This document shows, piece by piece, positions 18,744 to 28,127 of a DNA stretch of 64,000 nt. Position 1 is the stretch's first letter; every line of letters starts with the position of its first letter. A model generated the notes under the pieces. It did not search any database. It had not been told where the DNA came from and was given only the letters and a program-made list of their open reading frames with translations. The DNA is from Oxynema aestuarii AP17 (GTDB lineage: Bacteria > Cyanobacteriota > Cyanobacteriia > Cyanobacteriales > Laspinemataceae): contig NZ_CP051167.1 in the NCBI RefSeq assembly GCF_012295525.1, forward strand, positions 4,323,501 through 4,387,500, given 5' to 3'. Position numbers and translations under genes: made by a program.

Positions 18744-20495
18744 ATGATTTCTACGCGCCGTGAGGCAGACTCGAACGATTCAGGAGTTCTCGACGCGATC
18801 GCGCGCCATGGCTCAAAAACATGGAGTGTGACTCGGATCGCGATCGCCGCGTTCCTCGCCTTTTCAATCGCGATCGCCAGTCACATTCCCAGCGCTGTTT
18901 CCTCTCCCAGCGCCGTCGCCCAGGAAACCCCCCCCATGTTAGAGGCGCCCGGTGCCGTGGCTCCCGTCCCTCTGGAGTGGATGAAGTCGGAAATCAAAAA
19001 AGCCAAAGCGCCCGTCATTTTAGACGGTCGGCCCTTGTTTCTCGTCAGTCGGGTTCGGGAATATCGCGCCGACTTTCGGGCCAATCTGATTAACGACCAA
19101 CTCCAAAAAATCGCCGATTCGGGGGCGCCGATTGACGTGCAAGTGGTCGAATCGAACCAACTGCCGACGATCGTAGTCAACAACCGCCAACTGCTCACGG
19201 TCACCGAAGCGGATGCTCCGGACGGCTTGACCTTAGAACAACAAGCCGATCTGTGGGCGCAACAACTCGAAAAAGCGCTCCAGGAAGCGAGAAAAGAACG
19301 CAGCAGCCGTTTTATCTGGCGATCGCTGATTGTCTCCATCGCCATTTTCGCCTTGAGTTTAGTCCTGCACTCCGGTTTGGGGAAACTCTGGAATCGCTAC
19401 CGCCAACCCCTAACGCAATTGCTCTCGTCGGAGAGTACGGAAGACGGGGAAGAGAGTTCCCAAGGCGTCCAATTTTTCCTCAGTTTCAGTTTGGCGATCG
19501 CCCGCGCTTTCGTTTGGCTCGGCGCCGCCTTCTATATCACCAATTCCTTTCCCCTCACCCGCCAGTGGAGTTACCGGATCCTAGAGGCCCTGCGGACCGC
19601 CTTTGCCTCGCCGATTCTAACCTTGGGGTCGCGACCCTATTCCTTAATTGACATCCTCATCCTCACGGGGATGTTGTTGGGTTTGGTCGCCGTCGCCTCC
19701 AAAACCACCCAACTGCTCAAATCCCGAATTTTAAAGATCGCGGGGATGAACCGGGGCGCCCAAGAAGCGGTGGCGATCGTCACTAAATACGGCTTGATCT
19801 TCATCGGAACCTTAGTCTTACTGCAAGTTTGGGGACTCGATATCAGTTCCCTGACGATCGTCGTCAGTGCGTTGAGTGTGGCGATCGGTTTCGGCTTGCA
19901 GGATATCGCCAAAAACTTCGGCAGTGGCTTAGTCTTATTATTCGAGCGTCCGATTCAAGTGGGGGATTTTGTCGAAGTCGGCGAATATAGCGGCACTGTC
20001 GAACGGATAGGCAGTCGCAGTACGGTAATTCGCACCCTCGATCGCGTCTCGATCATCGTACCGAATTCGCGCTTTCTCGAAAACGAGGTGATTAACTGGA
20101 GCCACGATAACCCCGTGTCTCGCTTGCACTTACCCGTCGGCGTCGCCTACGGTTCCGATATTCAAGGGGTAGAAGCCGCCTTATTAGATGCGGCCAAAGG
20201 CCATCCGGATGTCTTACTCGTCCCGCCACCGAACGTTCTGTTTCTCGGCTTTGGGGACAGTTCCCTCGATTTCGAGTTGCTGGTGTGGAGTGCGGAACCG
20301 AGCAAGCAATATTATCTCAAAAGCGAATTGTATTTTCGCATTTATGCCTTACTCGAACAACGGGAAATCGAGATTCCCTTTCCGCAACGGGACTTACACG
20401 TGCGTTCGGGAAGTTTGCCCCTCGATGTCCCTCCCGGGGTTCGCGAAGCCTTGGTGCAATGGCTCGATCGCCTCGACACCAATGGCAAGCACTAG
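18744..20495 (+). CDS. MscS-family mechanosensitive channel
   Basis: A 583-residue membrane protein that should open under membrane tension to release solutes. A signal or first hydrophobic stretch (IAAFLAFSIAIASHIPSAVS) precedes a 120-residue soluble N-terminal region with VILDGRPLFLVSRVREY, typical of larger cyanobacterial MscS homologues. Several transmembrane helices follow, then the pore helix and beta domain: SALSVAIGFGLQDIAKNFGS, LLFERPIQVGDFVEV, VPNSRFLENEVINWS. The C-terminal cage ends with EIPFPQRDLHVRS, the usual MscS ending. The start is the ATG at 18744. Probably involved in osmotic-downshock survival. Confidence 0.93.
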   Translation: MISTRREADSNDSGVLDAIARHGSKTWSVTRIAIAAFLAFSIAIASHIPSAVSSPSAVAQETPPMLEAPGAVAPVPLEWMKSEIKKAKAPVILDGRPLFLVSRVREYRADFRANLINDQLQKIADSGAPIDVQVVESNQLPTIVVNNRQLLTVTEADAPDGLTLEQQADLWAQQLEKALQEARKERSSRFIWRSLIVSIAIFALSLVLHSGLGKLWNRYRQPLTQLLSSESTEDGEESSQGVQFFLSFSLAIARAFVWLGAAFYITNSFPLTRQWSYRILEALRTAFASPILTLGSRPYSLIDILILTGMLLGLVAVASKTTQLLKSRILKIAGMNRGAQEAVAIVTKYGLIFIGTLVLLQVWGLDISSLTIVVSALSVAIGFGLQDIAKNFGSGLVLLFERPIQVGDFVEVGEYSGTVERIGSRSTVIRTLDRVSIIVPNSRFLENEVINWSHDNPVSRLHLPVGVAYGSDIQGVEAALLDAAKGHPDVLLVPPPNVLFLGFGDSSLDFELLVWSAEPSKQYYLKSELYFRIYALLEQREIEIPFPQRDLHVRSGSLPLDVPPGVREALVQWLDRLDTNGKH

Positions 20496-20572
20496 GATCG
20501 ATCGGTGTTTCGATCCCGTGGTAGCCGTGCAAATCGCCCCTCTCTGAGATCTCTAAAATATCTATATTCACA

Positions 20573-21523
20573 ATGAATGTTTTTAATTCGTTCGGGCGAT
20601 CGCCTCGGGAGTCGCAAGGGGCAAAGTTTGAGCGCGATCGCCAACCGCCAAAGCGCGCGTTAGTATTGAGTAACCGTCATGCTCGTCAGGGAAAATCTCA
20701 GGCCGTCGAGCGCGCGATCGCCCATTTGACGGCTTTCGGACTCGAAATCGTGCGAGAATGCCCCGAAGATCCGCGCGATCTACCCGATGTTATCCGAAAG
20801 TACCGCAATTGTGTCGATCTCGTCGTGATTGGCGGCGGCGACGGCACCTTGAATGCGGCAGTCGAAGGCTTGGTCGAGGTTCAACTTCCCCTCGGAATTC
20901 TACCTCTGGGTACGGCCAACGACCTCGCCCGTACTTTAAAGATTCCCAATGCGATCGAGGCCGCGTGCGAGACGATCGCCCGAGGTCGGGTACGCTACAT
21001 CGATTTGGGGTGGGTCAATGGCAAATATTTCTTTAATGTAGCCAGTTTGGGGTTGAGTGTCGAAATTACTCAAAAATTGACCAAAGAGGCCAAAAGCCGT
21101 TGGGGAGTTTTGGCTTATGCAGCGACGGCATTTAAAGTCTTGTGGAAAGCACGTCCCTTTCGAGCACAAATCATCGCCAACGGTCAATGTATTCGGGTGA
21201 AAACGATTCAAATTGCCGTTGGCAACGGTCGCTATTATGGTGGAGGCATGACCGTCATTCACGATGCGACCATCGACGATCGCCGCTTGGACTTATATAG
21301 TTTGGAAGTCAAACATTGGTGGGAAATTATTTATTTATTTCCCGCCTTGTGGCAAGGCAGACACCATCGAATGCGCGGGGTTCGGACCTTGGAAGGTCAG
21401 GACATTCGGATCGAAACTCGCAAATACTGCGAAATTAATACCGATGGGGAGTTGACGACTCAAACCCCGGCACATTTTCGCGTGATTCCCCAGATTTTAC
21501 CCGTCCTCGTTCCTTACAGTTGA
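20573..21523 (+). CDS. Diacylglycerol/sphingosine kinase-type lipid kinase
   Basis: A 316-residue member of the DAGK catalytic family (YegS/BmrU-like). The nucleotide-binding motif VVIGGGDGTLNAAVEGL and LGILPLGTANDLARTL are intact, followed by YFFNVASLGLSVEIT and GNGRYYGGGM in the C-terminal beta-sandwich, and DGE (INTDGEL) near the end. Such enzymes phosphorylate diacylglycerol or related lipids at the cytoplasmic face; the exact substrate cannot be read here. It starts 77 bp after the MscS gene on the same strand, so co-transcription is possible, which would link membrane-lipid turnover to membrane tension. Confidence 0.9.
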   Translation: MNVFNSFGRSPRESQGAKFERDRQPPKRALVLSNRHARQGKSQAVERAIAHLTAFGLEIVRECPEDPRDLPDVIRKYRNCVDLVVIGGGDGTLNAAVEGLVEVQLPLGILPLGTANDLARTLKIPNAIEAACETIARGRVRYIDLGWVNGKYFFNVASLGLSVEITQKLTKEAKSRWGVLAYAATAFKVLWKARPFRAQIIANGQCIRVKTIQIAVGNGRYYGGGMTVIHDATIDDRRLDLYSLEVKHWWEIIYLFPALWQGRHHRMRGVRTLEGQDIRIETRKYCEINTDGELTTQTPAHFRVIPQILPVLVPYS

Positions 21524-21985
21524 TTCATTTAAAAACTTAAAAACATAGCTTGATTTTATAGAAAAAACAAAAGTAAAAAGAAAGAATAGATACAGATTTC
21601 TAAATCAATTGCAACTCGAAGAGAAGAGAAATCAAACCTGATTCGATTGTCGTTTAAGTCCGATTGCAGTAGCTAGATTCCAGTAGAAACGGGAATGAAC
21701 GGGGAAAGAGTTAGATTGAGAACGTCCACTTTACAGGATCTCCTCGTTCTCAATAAATTGCGCGATTCAGATAGGGTCGCTATAGATTTGCTATAGTATA
21801 GCGGTTCTTGCTCGTCATGACTGGCGACGATGCCAGGAGCGATTCTCGTTGAAACTGTCATTGACCGCGACAGGAATGGAACTGAATCGATTCAGAAAAC
21901 TTATCCCAGAAACAAATAAAAGCAAAAGCCTTTCCGGCGATCGATTGGCGATCGCCCCTTGAAGTTCTCGATTAAAAACGCACTT
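21524..21985. other. Intergenic region before the antiporter
   Basis: About 460 bp, AT-rich in its first half. Two closely spaced CTATAG-type hexamers near 21779-21800 could be -10 elements for the antiporter gene, but no convincing -35 accompanies them. No gene seen. Confidence 0.4.
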
Positions 21986-24076
21986 ATGGAACAACTCCTT
22001 CAAAACTTACCCGACAGTCCGATCCTTGAATTTACCATCTTGCTGTTGGTCATTTTGACCGTCCCGCCGATTTTTGAAAAATTGAAGTTACCGGGATTAG
22101 TCGGTTTACTCGTCGCCGGGGTGTTGCTCGGTCCCCACGGGGCAACTTTGCTCAATCCCGAGGGAGAAACGATCGCCTTGCTCTCGGATATCGGCAAAAT
22201 TTATTTAATGTTTGTTGCCGGATTAGAAATCGATCTCGAACAGTTTCGTAAAACCAAAGATCGCTCGATGATCTTCGGTGCGGCGACTTTTTTCGTACCG
22301 TTAATTGTCGGTACGGCGATCGGGCGTTTTTTTGGTTTTGATTGGAATGCTTCGATTTTAATCGGGTCGCTGCTCGCCTCCCATACCCTGTTAGGCTATC
22401 CGATTGTCAATCGTCTCGGAGTCGTCGGTAACGAAGCCGTTACAGTGACCATTGGTGCGACCATTTTCACCGATATTGCGGCCTTACTCGTTTTAGCAAT
22501 TTGTGTTTCAATTAATGCGGGCAATTTTACCCCCGAAACCTTAGTGATTCAGTTAGCCGCCTTGGGAATTTATGCGGTAGCCGTTTTATTTGGTTTAGAC
22601 TGGGCCGGAAAAGAGTTTTTTCGGCGCACGGGTGACGAAGAAGGCAATCAATTTTTATTCGTTCTCCTCGCGGTTTTTTTAGCGTCGGTAGGGGCGCAAA
22701 TTATCAACGTCGATAAAATTGTCGGGGCATTCCTCGCGGGTTTGGCGGTGAATGATGCGGTGGGGAACGGTCCGGTTAAGGAAAAAGTGGAATTTGTCGG
22801 CAGCGTCATGTTTATTCCCTTTTTCTTTGTGGGGATGGGGTTGCTGTTGAATATTCCGGCATTTGCAAAGACCCTCACCTCTTCGTTGGGGATGACCTTG
22901 GCAATTTCAATCGGGTTACTGACGGCGAAATTCGTGGCGGCGTTGGTGGCGAAAGTGCTCTATCGCTATCAGTGGGTCGAGACGTTAACGATGTGGTCTT
23001 TATCGGTTCCCCAGGTGGCGGCGACCTTGGCGGCGGCGTTGGTGGGGGTGCAACAGGGAATTATTACCGATGAAGTGTTTAATACGATTGTCGTGTTGAT
23101 GTTGTTGACGTCGATTCTCGGACCATTGATGACGGCGCAGTTTGCGAGTCGCTTACCATTAACGCAAGCCCAAATTGACGCTCAAGAACGGTTGATTTGG
23201 TGGGAACAGCACGAACAACAGGAAACCGGGAAAGTCAGCCAGAGAGAACCGAGTTCGTCGCCGTTTACGGTGGTGGTACCGATTTACAATCCTCTGACGG
23301 AACGTTATTTGATTGAAATGGCGGCGTTGTTGGCGCGTCACGAACAAGGGCATATCGTGCCGTTATCGGTGGCGATGGGTCACGTTCACATGGACGATCC
23401 GGAATTAGACGGGGCGATCGCCCAAAGCGAACGATTGTTATCGCGATCGCTCGATATTGCCCGAGAATTCGAGGTCGAGGCGCAGCCGGAGTTACGGATT
23501 GACGACGATGTGGCGCGCGGAATCAGTCGGGTGGCCCGGGAAAAACAAGCGGGGTTGATCGTGATGGGGTGGAGTCCGACGACGAGTTTGCGGGCGCGGT
23601 TGTTCGGAAATGTGATTAATGATGTATTTTGGGCGTCTCACTGTCCGGTGGCGGTGACGCGGTTGATGGACGAACCGATGAACATGCACCGGATTTTAGT
23701 TCCGGTGAAGGATTTGAGTCCTCAATCGTTGCGGACGGTGTGGTTCGCGCAGTTATTTGCGGATGCGAATGAGGCGCAGATCGAGTTACTGCACGTGTGC
23801 GATCGCCGGACGCCGCCGGAACAGATCGATCGCTTCGAGATGGAGTTATCGAAGGTGCTCGGTGACAGTCCGCTATCGGTGTCCAGTCATATTAAGACGA
23901 TCGCCCACGATGACGTGACTAAGGTGATTCTCAGGGCGGCGCGATCGGCAGATTTGGTGATTCTGCGATCGGTTCGCCGTCGGACTGCCGGAGGTTTGGC
24001 GATTAGCAATGTCACCACTCAGGTGATCCAAGATTTAGCCTGTTCGGTGGTGTTGTTTGGCGAACCGCATTCGTAA
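21986..24076 (+). CDS. CPA2-type cation/proton antiporter with USP domains
   Basis: About 696 residues from the ATG at 21986; a TTG at 21959 would add nine polar residues. The first 390 residues form about 12 transmembrane helices typical of KefB/NapA-like antiporters (LPGLVGLLVAGVLLGPHG; IYLMFVAGLEIDLEQF; SLLASHTLLGYPIV). The cytoplasmic tail has two universal-stress-protein-like domains: SPFTVVVPIYNPLTERYL onward, including GLIVMGWSPTTSLRARLFG, and MHRILVPVKDLSPQSLRT onward. The tail probably senses a nucleotide and gates transport of Na+ or K+ against H+. It is convergent with purQ. Confidence 0.9.
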   Translation: MEQLLQNLPDSPILEFTILLLVILTVPPIFEKLKLPGLVGLLVAGVLLGPHGATLLNPEGETIALLSDIGKIYLMFVAGLEIDLEQFRKTKDRSMIFGAATFFVPLIVGTAIGRFFGFDWNASILIGSLLASHTLLGYPIVNRLGVVGNEAVTVTIGATIFTDIAALLVLAICVSINAGNFTPETLVIQLAALGIYAVAVLFGLDWAGKEFFRRTGDEEGNQFLFVLLAVFLASVGAQIINVDKIVGAFLAGLAVNDAVGNGPVKEKVEFVGSVMFIPFFFVGMGLLLNIPAFAKTLTSSLGMTLAISIGLLTAKFVAALVAKVLYRYQWVETLTMWSLSVPQVAATLAAALVGVQQGIITDEVFNTIVVLMLLTSILGPLMTAQFASRLPLTQAQIDAQERLIWWEQHEQQETGKVSQREPSSSPFTVVVPIYNPLTERYLIEMAALLARHEQGHIVPLSVAMGHVHMDDPELDGAIAQSERLLSRSLDIAREFEVEAQPELRIDDDVARGISRVAREKQAGLIVMGWSPTTSLRARLFGNVINDVFWASHCPVAVTRLMDEPMNMHRILVPVKDLSPQSLRTVWFAQLFADANEAQIELLHVCDRRTPPEQIDRFEMELSKVLGDSPLSVSSHIKTIAHDDVTKVILRAARSADLVILRSVRRRTAGGLAISNVTTQVIQDLACSVVLFGEPHS

Positions 24077-24163
24077 GAAGTGTTGCAAGTCCGGAGTCGG
24101 GAGATCTCCTCAGCAGTGGGTCAGATCGCCGCCCTGGGGACTCCTGACTCCGAAGCTCGTCAT

Positions 24164-24862
24164 CTAAACGGCGGCGACGGCGGCGCCTAAGAGACTTTCA
24201 AACAGTTTGATGCCGTCGGTGGCGCCGAGAACGGGGTCCGAGGCGCGTTCGGGGTGGGGCATCAAGCCGAGGACGTTGCCGTTGCGATTGCAGATTCCGG
24301 CAATATTATTTAAGGATCCGTTGGGATTGCCTGCGGCGTCGATCGCCCCGTCCGGGGTGCAGTAGCGAAATACGACTTGGTTGTTGGTTTCGAGTTCGTC
24401 GAGGGTGTCGGCGTCGGCGTAGTAGCGACCTTCCCCGTGGGCGATGGGAAGGGTGATGACTTGACCGGGATCGTAGGTGCTCGTCCAGGGTAAGCGGGTG
24501 TTTTCGACTTTGACCGGGACGCGATCGCAGATAAAATGCAGGTCGCGATTGCGGATTAAGGCCCCGGGTAATAAGCCCGATTCGGTGAGGACTTGGAAGC
24601 CGTTACAAATACCGATGACGAATTTGCCGCGTTCTGCGTGTTTGACCACTTCGGGCATCACTCGGGAAAAACGGGCGATCGCACCGCAACGCAAGTAATC
24701 GCCGTAACTGAAGCCGCCGGGAAGGACGATAACATCGAGGTCGGCGATGTCGGTGTCTTGATGCCAAACGAGGCGAGTGGGTTGGTCGAGTAAGCCTTCG
24801 GTGACCCAGACCAGATCGCGATCGCAGTTGGAACCGGGAAATACAATGACTCCAAATTTCAC
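24164..24862 (-). CDS. purQ: Phosphoribosylformylglycinamidine synthase, glutaminase subunit
   Basis: A 232-residue class I glutamine amidotransferase that supplies ammonia for FGAM formation in purine synthesis. The N-terminus [15 protein letters not shown], oxyanion-region [17 protein letters not shown], nucleophile Cys86 in GICNGFQVL, and the His203/Glu205 pair in MPHPERA complete the catalytic triad. The start codon is GTG at 24862, overlapping the purS stop codon by four bases (GTGA), which fixes the start and shows translational coupling. PurL must be encoded elsewhere. Confidence 0.97.
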   Translation of the reverse strand: MKFGVIVFPGSNCDRDLVWVTEGLLDQPTRLVWHQDTDIADLDVIVLPGGFSYGDYLRCGAIARFSRVMPEVVKHAERGKFVIGICNGFQVLTESGLLPGALIRNRDLHFICDRVPVKVENTRLPWTSTYDPGQVITLPIAHGEGRYYADADTLDELETNNQVVFRYCTPDGAIDAAGNPNGSLNNIAGICNRNGNVLGLMPHPERASDPVLGATDGIKLFESLLGAAVAAV

Positions 24863-25149
24863 GAGTTGACCTCCGCTTTTTGAACCGTGGCGACTTCGGT
24901 TAACTCGAAGCGATAGTTTTCAATGACGGGATTGGCTAACAGTTCGTCGCAGATGCGATCGAGTTGGTTGCGGGCCTGTTGTTCGTCGCTGGCGCAGATC
25001 GACAGTTCGACATATTTGCCGATTCTTATCCCGGTAACGTTGTCGTAGCCCATATTTTTCAGCCCGGACTCGACCGCCGTTCCTGCCGGATCTAAAACCG
25101 AACGGCGCAGAGTAACATAGATGTGAGCCTGGTATTGTCTTTGAGTCAT
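24859..25149 (-). CDS. purS: Phosphoribosylformylglycinamidine synthase subunit PurS
   Basis: A 96-residue small subunit that bridges PurQ and PurL in the FGAM synthase complex. I start it at the ATG at 25149 ([15 protein letters not shown]), which matches the family's usual length; the frame is open upstream but that sequence is basic and not family-like. Conserved blocks are [30 protein letters not shown] and [13 protein letters not shown]. It is translationally coupled to purQ. It is divergent from the Zur-like gene across 359 bp, which contain no other convincing gene. Confidence 0.95.
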   Translation of the reverse strand: MTQRQYQAHIYVTLRRSVLDPAGTAVESGLKNMGYDNVTGIRIGKYVELSICASDEQQARNQLDRICDELLANPVIENYRFELTEVATVQKAEVNS

Positions 25150-25508
25150 CAGCTTTGCCCGTAGATTCTTGAGATCGTGCCTTTGAGGTCGCGGCTTTCT
25201 CATTTTAAGGCGAGACCCGGACACTTCGACTGCGCCCGTCGCGGCGAAGGGCATCGATTTTTCGAGGCGATCGCCCCCAATCACCAACTATTTTACCCCG
25301 TGCTTTGTCGATCTTCCCGAAACATCACCGTGCGGGTTTATCGTAAAATATTAGTAAAATATTATTAGGTTTTGTGACAATCGAGATCGTTTGGGATTGC
25401 GCGATCGCGATCGACCCTGCCAATCTTTCCCGAACCCCCTGTTATCTTCAATCCTCCGACGGTCTCGATCTTCCCAACTCTCTAAATCTAAACTCTAAAA
25501 AAATCCCT

Positions 25509-25904
25509 ATGAAAGGCAAGCGCACCCGTTCTCAAGACCGCATTCTCAATTTTCTCAAAACCAAGAAAGAAGCCCTTTCCGCACAGGATATTTATATCGA
25601 ACTGCGCCATCGCAATCAGGGAGTCGGTCTGGCAACGGTGTATCGAGCCTTAGAAGGCTTAAAACTCGAAGGAGTCGTTCAAGTCCGCACCTTAGCCAAT
25701 GGCGAATCTCTCTATAGCAGCCTCCAACAAGACCGCCATCACTTAACCTGTTTGCAATGCGGTCAGTCTATCCCTCTAGATGAATGCCCAGTTCACGACC
25801 TCGAACGAAAACTCGAACAATCCCATCATTTTAAAGTGTTTTATCATACTTTAGAGTTTTTCGGATTGTGCGATCGGTGCAGTCTCGCCCAAGAACGGGG
25901 TTGA
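25509..25904 (+). CDS. zur: Fur-family regulator, probably Zur
   Basis: A 131-residue metalloregulator. The start at 25509 (MKGKRTRSQDRIL) gives the usual length; upstream codons are AT-rich repeat-derived sequence. The winged helix contains GLATVYRALEGLKLEG (recognition helix). The dimerisation domain has HH (77-78), a structural zinc site of CLQC (81, 84) and CDRC (121, 124), and the extra Cys93 in DECPVHDLE. The short N-terminus and this cysteine pattern resemble cyanobacterial FurB/Zur rather than FurA or PerR. It would repress zinc-uptake genes when zinc is ample. I found no palindromic Zur box in the 360 bp upstream, so autoregulation is not evident. Confidence 0.75.
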   Translation: MKGKRTRSQDRILNFLKTKKEALSAQDIYIELRHRNQGVGLATVYRALEGLKLEGVVQVRTLANGESLYSSLQQDRHHLTCLQCGQSIPLDECPVHDLERKLEQSHHFKVFYHTLEFFGLCDRCSLAQERG

Positions 25905-26239
25905 GTTTTGGAAAGAAATTAATAGATCGATTGCAGGCCAGAACCAAGAGGCAAAGAAAACTCGGAACTTTGGGGAATTGAAAAAATTCTGTTGAGTTAA
26001 CTATTTTTGCTTTAAATATTAGTTAGAATTCTATTGTCATCCTCAATACATTTTAAAGTTTATTGATAACCAATACTCCCGTAACTCTTACGATCTCAAT
26101 CCAGCAATCTAACCTGTCATTCCCGCTCGAGGGGGAACCCATCAAGAGACTTCGGCCTTGACCAACTTGAGAATCGGGTTCAAATTCTATCCCCTTATTA
26201 TTCCTACGGATTGAGGATTTCGATAGTCGTCCGGAGAAG

Positions 26240-26256
26240 GCGGGCAAGATGCCCGC
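26240..26256. repeat. Dispersed palindrome, copy 2
   Basis: GCGGGCA-AGA-TGCCCGC, a perfect inverted repeat in the 380-bp gap 25905-26284 between zur and the SPFH gene. Nothing else recognisable lies in that gap. Confidence 0.8.
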
Positions 26257-26284
26257 ACCACAACTTTAAAATTTCCTAAAACTC

Positions 26285-27253
26285 CTACGTTTCCGAATTA
26301 GGTAAATTAGAATTGCCCACAATCGAACGCAATCCCTCAAAGGTTGCCGGAATATTGCGCGGGTCCATAAACATGACTTTACTGCTGTCACTGCTGCCGA
26401 TGGTCAGACCCATGCGCAAATATTCTTGCGCCAATAGGAACTGGAGTGCTTCTCGGGCGGTGGGATCGGCCTTCAGCGTTTTTGTGATAATCTGCAAGGC
26501 TTCAGAAGTCGCTTGCGCTTTGAGAACCTGTTCTTGACGTTCGGCTTGCGCCTTCAAGACGATCGTCTTTTGCTGCGCTTCCGCATCCAAAATCGCCGCC
26601 TTTTGGCGGGATTCCGCTTCGAGCACTTGCGCCTCGGCGCGACCTCGGGCGCTGTTGACCGCCGATTCTCGTTCCCCTTCCGAGGTTAAAATTGCCGCCC
26701 GTTTTTTCCGTTCGGCGGACATTTGCAGTTCCATCGAATCTTGCACGGCTTTCGAGGGAACGATATCGCGCAGTTCCACTCGGGTCACTTTCACGCCCCA
26801 CGGGTCCGTGGAAATATCCAATTCGCGCAAGAGCACTTCGTTAATTTCGCTGCGGGCGGTAAAGGTTTGATCCAGTTCTAACTTGCCCATTTCCGAGCGA
26901 ATTTGAGTTAGAACGAGGTTAATCATCGCATCTTTGAGATTTTCGACTTTGTAATAGGCTTTTTCCATATCGACAATCCGCCAATAGACGACCGCATCGA
27001 CGGAAATCGACACGTTATCCCGGGTGATGCACTGTTGCGGCGGGATATCGATGACTTTTTCCCGGGTGGTTTCTTTATAAACGACGTTATCGACAAACGG
27101 AACGATAAAATTAACGCCGGGTTTTAATTTTTTGCCGTTGTAACGCCCGAGACTTTCGACGAGGGCTTCATTCCCTTGATTGACGATTTTGACCATTCCG
27201 GCGAGGGCGGAACCCCCTAACGCCAAGCCAATCAGTACAAAAAATCCTTCCAT
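26285..27253 (-). CDS. SPFH/stomatin-like membrane scaffold protein
   Basis: A 322-residue paraslipin-type protein. A short N-terminal membrane segment ([17 protein letters not shown]) is followed by the SPFH/Band 7 domain: [61 protein letters not shown] long Ala/Glu/Gln-rich coiled coil ([20 protein letters not shown]) drives oligomerisation. Such proteins organise membrane microdomains and restrain membrane proteases. An NfeD-family gene lies 107 bp upstream on the same strand, the usual partner. Confidence 0.93.
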   Translation of the reverse strand: MEGFFVLIGLALGGSALAGMVKIVNQGNEALVESLGRYNGKKLKPGVNFIVPFVDNVVYKETTREKVIDIPPQQCITRDNVSISVDAVVYWRIVDMEKAYYKVENLKDAMINLVLTQIRSEMGKLELDQTFTARSEINEVLLRELDISTDPWGVKVTRVELRDIVPSKAVQDSMELQMSAERKKRAAILTSEGERESAVNSARGRAEAQVLEAESRQKAAILDAEAQQKTIVLKAQAERQEQVLKAQATSEALQIITKTLKADPTAREALQFLLAQEYLRMGLTIGSSDSSKVMFMDPRNIPATFEGLRSIVGNSNLPNSET

Positions 27254-27360
27254 TTACTGAGTCCTCTATAGCTGTTCTAAAAGTGTTCTAATTGTTTTAA
27301 ACCGATCGAATTTGTTGCCAATCTGGACTGAAACCGATCGCCGTCCCGGTTCACCCCATT

Positions 27361-27867
27361 TCAGTGCAAGAGTTTTTCGGGAACGACTAATAAGGTGTTG
27401 CCTTTGCGTCCGACGACCAAAACTTTTTGATTGGGCCCGATGGCATTATCGGGGTCTTCACATAAGGCGCGCCAGGAGTTGCCTTCATAGAGGACGCGAC
27501 CCGCTTCGCCGGGACGGATTTCGGTGAGGGTTTCGGCTTCGTCGGCATCTTCTAAGGTGGAGACTTTACGCTTGGGTAGGAGTTGGCGGGAGAGAAAGAG
27601 GCCGAGGGCGGATAAAATCATCCACAATAAAACTTGTAAACTCGGTTGGGGGAGGATGAGGGAAATTCCGGCGACGATAAACGCACTCAGCCCCATCGTG
27701 AATTCGACGAGGGCGGTGGGGACGAACAGTTCCATCAAACATAAGATCGATCCGGCTAACAGCCACGCCATTGTGGGGTTGAACAGGATCTGAACGAGGG
27801 TAGGGGTGGAGGCTAAGACTAGCCCGAAGTTGTGGGAAGTTGCAGCAATGACCATCACATCACGCAT
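27361..27867 (-). CDS. NfeD-like membrane protein
   Basis: A 168-residue short NfeD protein: transmembrane helices near PTMAWLLAGSILCLMELFVP, LSAFIVAGISLIL and LQVLLWMILSALGLFL, then a C-terminal soluble OB-fold-like domain with GEAGRVLYEGNSWRALCED and QKVLVVGRKGNTLLVVP. These partner SPFH proteins in membrane quality control. It lies upstream of the SPFH gene on the same strand and is probably co-transcribed with it. An internal start near Met33 cannot be excluded. Confidence 0.9.
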   Translation of the reverse strand: MRDVMVIAATSHNFGLVLASTPTLVQILFNPTMAWLLAGSILCLMELFVPTALVEFTMGLSAFIVAGISLILPQPSLQVLLWMILSALGLFLSRQLLPKRKVSTLEDADEAETLTEIRPGEAGRVLYEGNSWRALCEDPDNAIGPNQKVLVVGRKGNTLLVVPEKLLH

Positions 27868-27932
27868 CCAATTGAGTTTGGGAAAGACGATCTCAAAAAT
27901 CGGGGAACGATTGACACGGGGGAAAGGATAGA

Positions 27933-28115
27933 ATGAGTTTTGGATTCGCTCGGGATCGAATTATCGACCAGCTTAACCCGTGGTTGAAATTGCGGAAGTT
28001 TTTACACGCGGTTAAGATGGGCGTCGCCCCTCGGGCGCTAACGGCTGCGAGCGAAGGGTTTCGCGATCGCCAATTATTCTGGCTGACCCTGTTGTTGATT
28101 TCTATTGTGCCGTAA
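27933..28115 (+). CDS. Possible 60-residue upstream ORF
   Basis: An ATG with a good Shine-Dalgarno (GGAAAGGA) opens a 60-codon frame with a hydrophobic C-terminus (LFWLTLLLISIVP) that stops 12 bp before the PP2C start. The position is suggestive of a leader peptide or a small membrane protein. I do not recognise it and the frame could be fortuitous. Confidence 0.3.
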   Translation: MSFGFARDRIIDQLNPWLKLRKFLHAVKMGVAPRALTAASEGFRDRQLFWLTLLLISIVP

Positions 28116-28127
28116 CCGATCCAGTTC